This document shows, piece by piece, positions 28,401-37,145 of a stretch of 57,353 nucleotides of DNA. The stretch's first letter is position 1; every line of letters begins with the position of its first letter. The stretch is from contig NZ_JAOZVR010000074.1 of the NCBI RefSeq assembly GCF_025869515.1, forward strand, positions 1-57,353, given 5' to 3'. This DNA comes from Ferrovibrio sp. (GTDB taxonomy: Bacteria; Pseudomonadota; Alphaproteobacteria; Ferrovibrionales; Ferrovibrionaceae). The notes under the pieces were generated by a model. That model saw nothing but the letters and a program-made list of their open reading frames with translations, made no database searches and had not been told where the DNA came from. A program made the translations under genes and the position numbers.

Positions 28401-31400
28401 GCATGATCGGAACCGATCACCGTCTCGATGCCCGACAGCGTGTCACCCTCGGCATCGCCGCCCGTGCCGGTGCCGGCGGCGAGATCGATGGTTACGGCCG
28501 CCGTCGAGGCGGCATAGCTGGCGGTATCGGTGCCGGCACCGCCGATCAGGGTGTCGGCACCGCCGCCGCCGACCAGGGTGTCGTTGCCGACACCGCCATC
28601 GATGACATTGGCATCGGCGTTGCCGGTCAGCGTATCGGCGCCGCCGCCGCCGGTCAGGTTCTCGATGCTGCTGAAGGTATCGCCGGCGGCATCGCCGCCG
28701 CTGGCCGCGCCGGTGCCAAGATTGACGGTGACCGCGGTGTTGGAGGTGGCATAGCTGGCGGTATCGCTGCCGTCACCGCCGATCAGGGCATCAGCGCCGC
28801 CGCTGCCGATCAGGGTGTCGTCGCCGCTGCCGCCCTCCAGGCGATTCGCGGCCGTGGTGCCGGTCAGCGTATCGGCATGATCGGAACCGATGACATTCTC
28901 GATGGTGGCGAGCGTATCGCCCTGCGCATCGCCGCCGCTGCCGGTGCCAGCGGTCAGGTTCACGGTTACGCCGGCCGAAGAGCCGGCATAGCTGGCGGTG
29001 TCGGTGCCGGTGCCGCCGATCAGCGCATCGGCGCCCGCGCCACCCAGCAGCTGGTCATCGCCGGTGCCGCCATCCAGACGGTTGTCTGCCGCATCGCCGG
29101 TCAGCATGTCGGCATAGGAGCTGCCGGTGACATTCTCGATTTCGGACAGTGCGTCGCCTTCTGCGTCGCCGCCGCTGCCAAGGCCGGTGGCGAGATTGAC
29201 GTTCACTGCGGCGGTGGAGGCGGCATAGCTGGCGGTATCGGTATCGGCGCCGCCGATCAGCGTATCGGCACCGGCGCCGCCGGTCAGCGTATCGGCACCG
29301 GCCGCACCTTCGAGGCGGTTGGCATTGGCATCGCCGGTCAGCGTGTCGCCATAGGCCGAGCCGGTGAGATTCTCAATGCCCGACAGCGTGTCGCTGGCGG
29401 CATCGCCGCCCGTGCCCGTGCCGCTCGCCAGGCTGACGGTCACCGCGGCCGTTGAGGCCATGTAACTTGCCGTGTCGGCTCCAGCGCCGCCGACCAGCGC
29501 ATCCGCGCCGGCGCCACCGGTCAGCAGGTCGTCGCCGGCGCCACCCTCCAGGCGGTTGGCCGCCGCATCACCGGTCAACGTGTCGGCGTGATCCGAGCCG
29601 GTGAGGTTCTCGATGGTGGCAAGCGTGTCGCCATCGGCATCGCCGCCGCTGGCCGTGCCGGCCGCCAGGTTGACCGCGATGCCTGCTGCCGATCCGGCAT
29701 AGCTGGCCGTGTCGGTGCCGATGCCGCCGATCAGCGTATCCGCACCGGCGCCACCGCTCAGCATGTCGTTGCCGCTGCCACCATCCAGCCGATTGGCATT
29801 GGCGTCGCCGGTCAGGGTGTCGTTGCCGCTGCCGCCGGTGAGGTCCTCGATCCCGGACAGGATATCGCCGGCGGCATCGCCGCCGCTGGCAGTCCCGGCC
29901 GCCAGATCGATGCTGACGGCCACTGTGGCGGTGGCGTAACTGGCTGTATCGCTGCCGGCGCCACCGATCAGGGTATCGGCGCCCGCGGCACCGCTCAGCG
30001 TGTCGTCGCCGGCGCCACCCTCCAGCCGGTTGGCATTGGCATCGCCGGTCAGCATGTCGGCAAAGTCGGAGCCGGTGACATTCTCGATGGTGGCGAGCGT
30101 ATCGCCTTGGGCGTCGCCGCCTGTGCCGGTGCCGGCCGTCAGGCTGACGGTCACGCCGGTCGTGGAGGCCGCATAATTCGCCGTGTCGCTGCCGGTGCCG
30201 CCGATCAGCGCATCGGCACCGGCACCGCCGGTCAGCAGGTCATCGCCCGCGCCGCCATCCAGGCGGTTGGCCGCTGCATCGCCGGTCAGTGTGTCGCCGC
30301 CACTGCCGCCGGTGAGATTTTCAATTTCGGACAGTGTGTCGCCTTCGGCATCGCTGCCGCTCGCCGTGCCATCCGCCAGATTGACGTTCACCGTGGCCGT
30401 GGCGGTGGCATAGCTCGCGGTATCCGTGCCGGTGCCGCCGATCAGGGTATCCGCACCGGAACCGCCGGTCAGCGTGTCGTTGCCGGCGCCGCCATCGATG
30501 CGGTTTTCGCCGGCTTCGCCGGTCAGGGTATCGGCGCCGCTGCCGCCAACCAGATTCTCGATGCTGCTGAATGTGTCGCCGGCAGCATCGCCGCCGCTGG
30601 CAGTGCCCGTGGCAAGGCTCACGGTCACTGCGGTGGCCGTGCCGGCGTAGCTGGCGGTATCGCTGCCCTCGCCGCCGACCAGGGCGTCCGAACCGGCGCC
30701 ACCGATCAGCAGATCGTCGCCGGCGCCGCCTTCGAGGCGGTTGTTCGCGGTGCTTCCGGTCAGCGTATCGGCAAAGTCGGAGCCAGTGACATTTTCGATG
30801 GTGGCGAGCGTGTCGCCCTGGGCGTCGCCGCCGGTGGCGGTGCCCGTCGCCAGGTTGACGGCGACGGCAGCGGAGGAGCCGGCATAACTTGCGGTATCGG
30901 TGCCGGTGCCGCCGATCAGGGTATCCGCGCCGCTGCCACCCAGCAGCGTATCGTTGCCGCTGCTGCCATCAAGCCGGTCGTTGCCGGCACCGCCTTCCAG
31001 CAGATTGTCGCCGGTATTGCCGGTCAGCGTATCGGCAAAGTCGGAGCCGATGATGTTTTCGATGGTGGCGAGCGTGTCGCCCTGGGCATCGCCGCCCGTG
31101 CCGGTGCCGCTGGTCAGGCTGACGGTGACAGCGGCGGAAGATCCGGCATAGCTCGCGGTATCGGTGCCGGTGCCACCGATCAGCGTATCACTGCCGGTGC
31201 CGCCGACCAGAAGGTCGTTACCAGTACCGCCATCCAGCCGGTCGTTGCCGGCGCCGCCATCCAGGCGGTTGTTGCCGGCATCGCCGGTGAGAGTGTCGGC
31301 GTAATCCGAGCCGGTGACATTTTCGATGGTGGCGAGCGTGTCGCCCTGGGCATCGCCGCCGGTGCCGGTGCCGGTCGCGAGATTGACCGTCACGGCCGCC

Positions 31401-33073
31401 GCCGAAGCCGCGTAACTGGCGGTATCGGCGCCATCGCCGCCGATCAGGGTATCCGCGCCGGCACCACCGGCGAGCGTATCGTCACCGGCGTCAGCGTCCA
31501 ATGTATTGGCGCTGGCATCGCCGGTTATGGTATCGGAAAAATCAGATCCGATGACATTCTCAATGCTGCTGAGTGTATCGCCATCGCTGGCGGTGCCTGC
31601 TGCCAGATCGACGGTCACGCCGGCCGCCGCGCTGGCATAGCTGGCGGTATCGGTGCCGCTGCCGCCGATCAGGGTATCCGCGCCTGCCGCGCCTGCCAGC
31701 GTGTCATCGCCCGCGCCGCCATCCAGGATGTTGGCGCCGGCATCGCCGGTCAGCGTATCGGCGTGATCCGATCCGGTGACATTCTCGATGTCGGTCAGCG
31801 TGTCGCCGTCGCTGGCCGTACCCGCCGCCAGATCGACGGTCACGCCAGTCGTCGATGCAGCATAGCTGGCAGTGTCGGTGCCGCTGCCGCCGATCAGGGT
31901 ATCCGCGCCTGCCGCGCCTGCCAGCGTGTCATCGCCCGCGCCGCCATCCAGGATGTTGGCGCCGGCATCGCCGGTCAGCGTATCGGCGTGATCCGATCCG
32001 GTGACATTCTCGATGTCGGTCAGCGTGTCGCCGTCGCTGGCCGTACCCGCCGCCAGATCGACGGTCACGCCGATGGTCGCGTCGGCATAGCTGGTTGTGT
32101 CGCTGCCGGCACCACCGGCGAGCACATCCGCGCCGCCGCCGCCAAGCAGGAGATTGTCGCCGGCGTCGCCGGTCAGCGTATCGGCGAAGGCCGAGCCGGT
32201 GAGATTTTCGATGCTGATATAGCTGTCGCCTTCGGCAAGGCCCTGCGTGCCTTTTCCGGCCGACAGATCGACCGTGACGCTCGCGCCGGCCGTGGCATAA
32301 CTGACCGTATCACTGCCGGCCTTGCCATCGAAGGTCTCGGCTGTCGTCGTGGCCGTAAAGACGTCGTCGCCCGCGGTGCCGCTATGAACGAGAGGACCAG
32401 CCGGCGGTTCGGCCGGGGCTTCTTCCTCCAGCGTTTCGGGCGTCTCGATTTCGGAGGATGCAGCGCTCTGGTCCTGTGTGACGGACTGCAGCTCAGGCGC
32501 CGGTGCAGCGGCGGTGGCCGAAGCCGTGGCTGGTGTGGTCGCGGGCTGCGCCCGCGCCGTCGACAATGCGCCGGAGGGCTGCTGATCGGGTGTGAAATCG
32601 GCGCTGGTTGCGGCTGCCGCTGCGCCGCCCTCGGCCGTCGGAGCGGCAGCAGTTGCCGCCGGTGCCGGGATTGCTGCTGTATCGGCCGCTTCGGTGCCCG
32701 GCGCCGCAGTTGCGCGCGGAGTGATCGTGGCGCGGGCATCGGCCACGGTAATCGCAATACGCCCGTCGGCCAGGCCGGTATCGGTCGGCGCCGCAGTCTT
32801 ATCCATTGCAGCCATCGCCGGTGTGGCGGATGGCTGGAGGTTGCCGCCGAAATCCGCAGTTCCTGTGCTCTGGCTCGCAACCGGTTGGTAGATGCGTTCT
32901 TCGCCGATCACAGTACCATAATGCACAGCGCCCAGCGCGGTGCCGGCATCGCTGTTTTCGGCACCATTCTGGGGTTGCGCGAGGGGGACTTCCGCGCTGC
33001 CCGACCGCGGTGTCTTACCGCCCTTGGGCAATGCGGTCAGTTCGTCGCTCAGGATATCGGATTTCGTGGCCAT
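25442..33073 (-). CDS. Giant RTX-like repeat protein, type I secretion substrate
   Basis: 2,543 residues from the ATG at 33073 (TAGGA upstream; a TTG seven codons earlier is less likely). Residues 1 to about 235 are Ala/Pro/Thr-rich and probably disordered. About 28 tandem units of mostly 79 residues follow, each a short beta segment (SYA..TAVTVNLATG), a GD-rich linker, an IENVTGSD.ADTLTGD block and calcium-binding RTX-like nonapeptides (DGGAGDDTL, GGAGADTLIGG). A non-repetitive end closes with VMADGSELTFDGVERLQW, like the uncleaved C-terminal signals of type I substrates. The divergent genes encode a complete inner-membrane type I apparatus. A surface adhesin or matrix/S-layer-like role is likely; no enzymatic domain was seen. 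Confidence 0.9.
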   Translation of the reverse strand: MATKSDILSDELTALPKGGKTPRSGSAEVPLAQPQNGAENSDAGTALGAVHYGTVIGEERIYQPVASQSTGTADFGGNLQPSATPAMAAMDKTAAPTDTGLADGRIAITVADARATITPRATAAPGTEAADTAAIPAPAATAAAPTAEGGAAAAATSADFTPDQQPSGALSTARAQPATTPATASATAAAPAPELQSVTQDQSAASSEIETPETLEEEAPAEPPAGPLVHSGTAGDDVFTATTTAETFDGKAGSDTVSYATAGASVTVDLSAGKGTQGLAEGDSYISIENLTGSAFADTLTGDAGDNLLLGGGGADVLAGGAGSDTTSYADATIGVTVDLAAGTASDGDTLTDIENVTGSDHADTLTGDAGANILDGGAGDDTLAGAAGADTLIGGSGTDTASYAASTTGVTVDLAAGTASDGDTLTDIENVTGSDHADTLTGDAGANILDGGAGDDTLAGAAGADTLIGGSGTDTASYASAAAGVTVDLAAGTASDGDTLSSIENVIGSDFSDTITGDASANTLDADAGDDTLAGGAGADTLIGGDGADTASYAASAAAVTVNLATGTGTGGDAQGDTLATIENVTGSDYADTLTGDAGNNRLDGGAGNDRLDGGTGNDLLVGGTGSDTLIGGTGTDTASYAGSSAAVTVSLTSGTGTGGDAQGDTLATIENIIGSDFADTLTGNTGDNLLEGGAGNDRLDGSSGNDTLLGGSGADTLIGGTGTDTASYAGSSAAVAVNLATGTATGGDAQGDTLATIENVTGSDFADTLTGSTANNRLEGGAGDDLLIGGAGSDALVGGEGSDTASYAGTATAVTVSLATGTASGGDAAGDTFSSIENLVGGSGADTLTGEAGENRIDGGAGNDTLTGGSGADTLIGGTGTDTASYATATATVNVNLADGTASGSDAEGDTLSEIENLTGGSGGDTLTGDAAANRLDGGAGDDLLTGGAGADALIGGTGSDTANYAASTTGVTVSLTAGTGTGGDAQGDTLATIENVTGSDFADMLTGDANANRLEGGAGDDTLSGAAGADTLIGGAGSDTASYATATVAVSIDLAAGTASGGDAAGDILSGIEDLTGGSGNDTLTGDANANRLDGGSGNDMLSGGAGADTLIGGIGTDTASYAGSAAGIAVNLAAGTASGGDADGDTLATIENLTGSDHADTLTGDAAANRLEGGAGDDLLTGGAGADALVGGAGADTASYMASTAAVTVSLASGTGTGGDAASDTLSGIENLTGSAYGDTLTGDANANRLEGAAGADTLTGGAGADTLIGGADTDTASYAASTAAVNVNLATGLGSGGDAEGDALSEIENVTGSSYADMLTGDAADNRLDGGTGDDQLLGGAGADALIGGTGTDTASYAGSSAGVTVNLTAGTGSGGDAQGDTLATIENVIGSDHADTLTGTTAANRLEGGSGDDTLIGSGGADALIGGDGSDTASYATSNTAVTVNLGTGAASGGDAAGDTFSSIENLTGGGGADTLTGNADANVIDGGVGNDTLVGGGGADTLIGGAGTDTASYAASTAAVTIDLAAGTGTGGDAEGDTLSGIETVIGSDHADTLTGDANVNTLTGGLGDDLLQGGAGADVLTGGTGSDTASYAASSAGVTVSLASGTGTGGDAQGDTLATIENLVGSAYADTLTGSTAGNRLDGGAGDDILIGGAGADALVGGDGSDTASYTTSTAAVTVNLATGTASGTDAAGDTFDSIENLTGGSGADTLTGDANANVITGGSGNDMLVGAGGADTLIGGVGTDTASYAASTEAVTVNLAAGTGSGGDAEGDTLATIENITGTDYADTLTGDANANTLTGGLGDDVLRGGAGSDVLSGGTGTDTISYAGSSAAVSVNLATNAVSGGDAQGDTISGFENVIGSDLADTLTGSTAANVIDGGAGNDTLTGAAGADTLIGGAGTDTASYVASTVAVNVDLATGAGSGGDAEGDVLSEIENLTGSNYNDTLTGDAAANRLDGGTGNDMLEGGAGADALVGGTGTDTASYKTSLAGVTVSLAAGTGSGGDAQGDTLATIENLTGSAYDDTLTGDNSANILEGGAGADTLIGGNGSDTASYAGSGAAVTVNLATGVTSGGDAAGDTLTTIENITGSVYGDILTGNTAANVLTGGEGDDLLIGGLGSDTLAGGLGIDTASYAGSTAAVTVNLGTGAGSGTGSEAAGDTLTGIEIVIGSDYNDSLTGDVNANTLQGGAGTDTLQGGAGADTLIGGAGIDTASYSSSTTAVTANLATGEGFGGDAQGDALSEIENLTGSSYADTLTGDTGANRLDGGTGNDILEGGAGADVLVGGTGTDTASYAGATAGVTANLTTSTSNTGDAAGDTYTTIENLTGSDFADTLTGSSAANTLTGGGGDDILTGMAGGDVLSGGDGSDTASFAGSNAAVTVNLAAATASGGHAVGDTLSSIENLTGSSYNDTLTGSDGANTLSGGIGNDSLSGGLGDDIMLGGDGSDTAYFAAGWGNDQFSGGMAGGWTDTIYINGATGGPGFGDWTVTLSDGTLITNNAATGTLALGSDVSGTIVMADGSELTFDGVERLQW
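25740..32330 (-). repeat. Tandem repeat array inside the giant secreted protein
   Basis: About 28 units by eye. Units 2-4 from the N-terminus are 75 residues (225 bp), most others 79 residues (237 bp), the difference being a GGDAQ-type insertion in the linker; unit 5 has extra nonapeptides. Codon drift separates most units, but the two nearest the N-terminal end are identical over nearly 200 bp. Confidence 0.9.
31650..32071 (-). repeat. Exact 197-bp tandem duplication (31650-31846 and 31875-32071)
   Basis: Reading the two blocks side by side, I found no difference over 197 bp, with a 225-bp offset equal to one 75-residue unit. The separating 28 bp differ (ASAAAG versus AASTTG coding). Identity at silent positions implies a very recent duplication or gene conversion. 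Confidence 0.85.
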
Positions 33074-33255
33074 GGTCCTATTTTCGCCAGACAAGTAGTA
33101 ATCAAGAGTTAATCTTGTGAAACGCTAACTCTCCTTTTAGTTATACCCAGTATATCGCCACCCGGCACATTAGTGTTGATTCCGGTCAATGCTCGCCTTC
33201 TTTGGGAAACATAAACATTGCCCCTGGAAATAATCTGTAGACGGATTTATGGCGA
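33074..33255. promoter_or_regulatory. Divergent control region of repeat protein and type I secretion operon, with FNR/FixK-like box
   Basis: TTGAT-TCCG-GTCAA at 33176-33189 fits the TTGA-N6-TCAA pattern of FNR/FixK-type regulators, differing from the strict TTGAT-N4-ATCAA form by one base. It lies 67 bp before the ABC start and 103 bp before the repeat-protein start. The rest of the gap is AT-richer than the flanking genes. No terminator or small gene was seen. Confidence 0.5.
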
Positions 33256-34953
33256 ATGAGCCAAAGGTCTTTGATTCATAAAAATGCCGGCAGCAGTCTG
33301 ATTTTCAATCCGACGCTGATTGCCTGTTCGATTCTGCTCAATCTGTTGGCCATTGCCCTGCCGATCTACACGCTTCAGGTCTATGACCGCGTGTTGCCCA
33401 ATGCTGCCAGCGATACACTGCTTCTGCTCAGTATTTTATTGTTAACCATACTGCTGGGCGAAGGCGCCATGCGGGCCGTGCGCAGCGCGCTGGCCAGCTG
33501 GGCCGGTGCCCGCTTTGAACACCAGGCCGGTGTCGCCGGCATTGCTCGCCTGCTCGCTGCCGAGGTCAGGGCCGCCACGACCGAGACGACCGGCGCGCAT
33601 CTTGAACGGCTGGGCGCCATCGATCGGTTACGTGAATTCTACGCCAACCAGGGTGCGATCATCGTGATCGACCTGCCCTTTGCTTTGCTGTTCACGGCCA
33701 TCATCTGGTTTGTCGGCGGTCCTTTGGCCTGGCTGACGCTCGTAGTTTTCGCGATTTTCGCCATTGCCGCCGCCATGATCGGCCGTGTGCTGCACGATGC
33801 TGTCGATGCACGGACCGACTCCGACAAACGCCGCACCAGTTTCATGATCGAGGTCTTGTCCGGCATCACCACAGTGAAGGCGATGACCATGGAGCGGCTG
33901 ATGATGCGCCGCTACGAGCGCCTGATGGATAGCGCCTCTGCGGCGGCTTTCCGCGTTACCTATCTTTCGGCCCTGTCCCAGGCCCTGGGCAGTTTCTTTT
34001 CCAACCTCGCCATCGTCGCCGTACTGGTCTATGGCTCGCTTCTGGTGCTCGACGGCCAGATGACGGTCGGTCAGCTGGCCTGCTGTTCGCTGCTGGCCGG
34101 CCGGGTCATGCAGCCGCTGCTGCGCGCCATGGGAATCTGGAGCAATTTCCAGGCGATCCGCCTGGCGGAACGTCAGCTCGGGCAGCTACATGCCCTGCCG
34201 CAGGAACCCGGGGCGCTGCAGCGCTATCCACGTATCGTCACCGACGGCCGTATCGACTTCCGTGATGTCAGCGTCGATGACGGAGTCGGACAGCCTCTGC
34301 TTGACCATGCCAGCATCGCCATCGCCGCCGGCGAGACCGTTGCCATCGTCGGTGCCGACAGCAGCGATCGCTCGGCCGTTCTGGCAGTGATCGCCGGCCT
34401 GCAACGGCCGACCGGCGGGCAGGTTCTCTATGACGGCACGGCGCTGAAAGCGACCGACCCGCGACCGGGTCCGGACGAGATCGGCCTGCTGCCGCGCCAG
34501 GCCACGGTGTTCCAGGGCAGCATGATCGATAATCTGACCATGTTCCGCCGCGGCACAGTCGTCGATACCGCGCTGCAGCTGGCCGAACGGTTGGGACTCG
34601 ATGGCTATATCGCCACGCTGGCGAACGGCTACGAGACCACGGTCAGCGGCGGCCAGACCGAAACTCTGCCCGGCGGCGTGCGCCAGCGCATTGCCATCAT
34701 CCGTGCCCTGGTCGAACAGCCGCGCATCATTCTGTTCGATGAAAGCAACAACGGCTTTGACCGCAATTCAAACGAACGACTGCTCGGCATGCTGGCGGAG
34801 CTGAAAGGCAGGGCGACTATTGTGCTGGTCAGCTACCAACCTTCGGTGCTGCGGCTGGCCGATCGTCTGTTCGAATTGCGAGACGGCAAGCTGGTCGAGC
34901 GGCCGGCATTGAGTCCGGTGCCGCCAGATGTAGTGAACGGACAGCCGGCATGA
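33256..34953 (+). CDS. Type I secretion ABC subunit with degenerate ATPase site
   Basis: 565 residues: about six membrane helices (residues 15-300, opening with IFNPTLIACSILLNLLAIALPIYTLQVYDRV cut short of a peptidase-like domain) and a C-terminal ATPase-type domain. Key residues are lost. The Walker A position reads GADSSDRS (residues 366-373), with Arg for Lys. The signature reads LPGGVRQR. The H-loop reads VSYQPS, with Tyr for His. The Walker B region IILFDES is kept. The frame is intact and overlaps the next gene by 4 bp, so this is not decay. It probably forms a heterodimer with the next ABC protein to export the giant repeat protein. Confidence 0.9.
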   Translation: MSQRSLIHKNAGSSLIFNPTLIACSILLNLLAIALPIYTLQVYDRVLPNAASDTLLLLSILLLTILLGEGAMRAVRSALASWAGARFEHQAGVAGIARLLAAEVRAATTETTGAHLERLGAIDRLREFYANQGAIIVIDLPFALLFTAIIWFVGGPLAWLTLVVFAIFAIAAAMIGRVLHDAVDARTDSDKRRTSFMIEVLSGITTVKAMTMERLMMRRYERLMDSASAAAFRVTYLSALSQALGSFFSNLAIVAVLVYGSLLVLDGQMTVGQLACCSLLAGRVMQPLLRAMGIWSNFQAIRLAERQLGQLHALPQEPGALQRYPRIVTDGRIDFRDVSVDDGVGQPLLDHASIAIAAGETVAIVGADSSDRSAVLAVIAGLQRPTGGQVLYDGTALKATDPRPGPDEIGLLPRQATVFQGSMIDNLTMFRRGTVVDTALQLAERLGLDGYIATLANGYETTVSGGQTETLPGGVRQRIAIIRALVEQPRIILFDESNNGFDRNSNERLLGMLAELKGRATIVLVSYQPSVLRLADRLFELRDGKLVERPALSPVPPDVVNGQPA

Positions 34954-37145
34954 GCACACCGGTCAATCAGCCGCCGCCCTCTGTGGACGAGGCAAATAGT
35001 TTGCAGGTGGTGCGTGCCGAACCACTGGCCGAAGCAATGCGCCAGGGCCGAATGGGCGCCTTCCAGGCGGTGTCGCCTTTTGCCGCCTGTCTGATGCCGC
35101 TGCTCACCGCGCTCGGCTGGCAGGGCGATCCGCGCCATATTGTCGAGGCGCTGCCGCATTTCGCCGCTGATCTCGACCTCGATGGTCTGCGCAATGTGTT
35201 GATCGAACTCTCTTTTGTGACCAAGCCGCATGAGCGGCGGCTGGATGAGATCGATCCACGCCTGCTGCCCTGCCTGCATGTCGATCGCAGCGGCCGGCCG
35301 CGGGTGATGCTTGAGGCCGCCGACGGCATGATGCGGGTTTTCGACGGTATGCGGCGTGAGGAAATCCGTCTGAAAACCGCCGCCATTGCCGGCACAGCCT
35401 ATTTCATCGAACCGGCCGAAACGCAGGACGAGATCGGGCCGCGCAAGACCTTTCTGGGCGTCATCGCGCGGCGCTTTTCCGGCGTGGCCATGCAGTTGGG
35501 CATGATCACCCTGTTCAACAATGTGCTGGCACTCGGGTTTCCGCTGTTTGCCCTGATGGTCTATGACAAGGTGATCGGTGGCCAGTCGCGCGAACTTGTG
35601 ACCTATCTGCTGGTCGGTATCGGCCTGACCTTCGCCTTCGACTTCGCCTTGCGCATGCTGCGCAGCCGCATGCTGGCCTATATGGGCGCCCGGGTCGAAC
35701 GGCTGGTCGCCATCGCGGTGCTCAAGCACCTGCTGCGCCTGCCGGTCGGTTATACTGAGGCGGCACCGATCGGCATGCAGCTGGCGCGGCTAAAGGAATT
35801 CGAGACGGTGCGCGAATTCTTCTCCGGGCCGCTGGCCGGCGTGGCGTTCGATCTGCCATTCCTGTTCGTATTTTTCCTGATGATTGCCTGGCTAGGCGGG
35901 CCGCTGGTGCTGGTCTCGCTGTTGCTCGGCCTGGTGATCCTGCTGATCGGCTATGCCTCGCAATATGTGCAGACCAATGCGCTGCAGGGCATGGCTGCCA
36001 GTCAGGCCGCGCGTCATGGCCTGACTGTCGAGATCGTGTCTAATCTGCAGGCGATCAAGCAATCGGGCAGCGCCGCCATCTGGCTGGAACGCTACCGTGC
36101 CGCCTCGGCGGCGGCGGCGGTCGACAGTCGCAAGCTGCAGATGATCTCCGGCATGCTCAACGCGCTGTCGCAGACCCTGATGATGCTGACCGGCATGATC
36201 GTTCTGGCCTGGGGCGCACTGCGCATCACCGATGGCAGCATGTCGGTCGGCGCGTTGGTGGCGACCATGGCCTTATCTTGGCGTGTACTGGCGCCGCTGC
36301 AGCTTGGCCTGATGGCGCTGACCCGGCTTGGCCAGATTCGCCTCGGCATGGCGCAGATCGATCGGCTGCTGCAGCTGCGCACCGAACTCAGCGACCGACC
36401 CGGCCCGGCAGTGGTGCAGCGTGTGTTTCGCGGCGCCATCACGCTCAATCGTGTCTCTCTTCGTTATCGGCCCGATGCAGAGCCTGCATTGCTCGGCATT
36501 GACCTGCAACTCAAGCCGGGTGAGATGATCGGCATCACCGGACATTCCGGATCGGGCAAGTCCACCATCCTCAAGGTGATGGCCGGGTTGTATCAGGCCC
36601 AGGCCGGCGCCGTGCTGCTCGATGGCCTCGATATCCGGCAGATGACGCCGCATGAATTGCGCAATGCCGTGACCTATGCGCCGCAGAACCGGCACCTGTT
36701 CCATGGCACGATTGCACAGAACCTGCGGCTGGCGGCACCGACCGCCAGCGACGACGACCTGAAGGCGGCACTGGCCGAAGCCGGCGCGCTGAATGAAATC
36801 CTGGCCCTGCCGGATGGCCTGCATACCGGCCTTGGCGATCATAGCGGCGCGCATCTGCTCTCCATCGGACTTCTGCAGCGCATTTCGCTGGCGCGCGTCT
36901 ATCTGCGGCCTTCGGCCGTGCTGCTGCTCGATGAACCGGGCCAGTGGCTGGACGAGCCGGGCGATGCCGCGCTGATTGAGTCGCTACAGCGGCGCAAGGG
37001 CAAGCAGACCATCGTCATCGTGACGCACCGGCCCAGCCATCTGACTTTCTGCGACCGCGTCCTGCTGATGGAAAACGGCCGCATCATCGATATCCGCAGC
37101 GCCGGCAAGGGCGCCGCCGTGCCATCCCAGGGAGTTGGGAGATGA
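34950..37145 (+). CDS. Type I secretion ABC transporter, catalytic subunit
   Basis: 731 residues. The N-terminal about 150 residues look like a C39-peptidase-like domain without an evident catalytic Cys (TALGWQGDPRHIVEALPHF), as in HlyB/LapB-type transporters. Then come six membrane helices (LGFPLFALMVYDKVIGG is diagnostic) and an ATPase domain. Walker A GHSGSGKST (about 531-539), Walker B AVLLLDEP and H-loop VTHRPS are intact, but the signature is LSIGLLQR instead of LSGGQ. The losses complement those of the upstream subunit. It starts within that gene's stop codon (ATGA) and is itself coupled to the adaptor gene. Confidence 0.93.
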   Translation: MSTPVNQPPPSVDEANSLQVVRAEPLAEAMRQGRMGAFQAVSPFAACLMPLLTALGWQGDPRHIVEALPHFAADLDLDGLRNVLIELSFVTKPHERRLDEIDPRLLPCLHVDRSGRPRVMLEAADGMMRVFDGMRREEIRLKTAAIAGTAYFIEPAETQDEIGPRKTFLGVIARRFSGVAMQLGMITLFNNVLALGFPLFALMVYDKVIGGQSRELVTYLLVGIGLTFAFDFALRMLRSRMLAYMGARVERLVAIAVLKHLLRLPVGYTEAAPIGMQLARLKEFETVREFFSGPLAGVAFDLPFLFVFFLMIAWLGGPLVLVSLLLGLVILLIGYASQYVQTNALQGMAASQAARHGLTVEIVSNLQAIKQSGSAAIWLERYRAASAAAAVDSRKLQMISGMLNALSQTLMMLTGMIVLAWGALRITDGSMSVGALVATMALSWRVLAPLQLGLMALTRLGQIRLGMAQIDRLLQLRTELSDRPGPAVVQRVFRGAITLNRVSLRYRPDAEPALLGIDLQLKPGEMIGITGHSGSGKSTILKVMAGLYQAQAGAVLLDGLDIRQMTPHELRNAVTYAPQNRHLFHGTIAQNLRLAAPTASDDDLKAALAEAGALNEILALPDGLHTGLGDHSGAHLLSIGLLQRISLARVYLRPSAVLLLDEPGQWLDEPGDAALIESLQRRKGKQTIVIVTHRPSHLTFCDRVLLMENGRIIDIRSAGKGAAVPSQGVGR

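Noticed and set aside
25740..32330. CRISPR array or non-coding satellite
   Set aside because: The repeats are 225-237 bp, in frame and translated, and have no spacer structure.
26336..33112. Two very long plus-strand open frames (26336-29455 and 29588-33112) opposite the repeat gene
   Set aside because: They are antisense shadows of a GC-rich tandem repeat: the composition is a monotonous Gly/Ala/Ile/Asp pattern mirroring the real protein, without start signals or domains.
33256..34953. Calling the first type I ABC gene a pseudogene because of its damaged ATPase motifs
   Set aside because: The frame is intact and coupled to its neighbour, and the losses complement those of the partner subunit, which fits a heterodimer.
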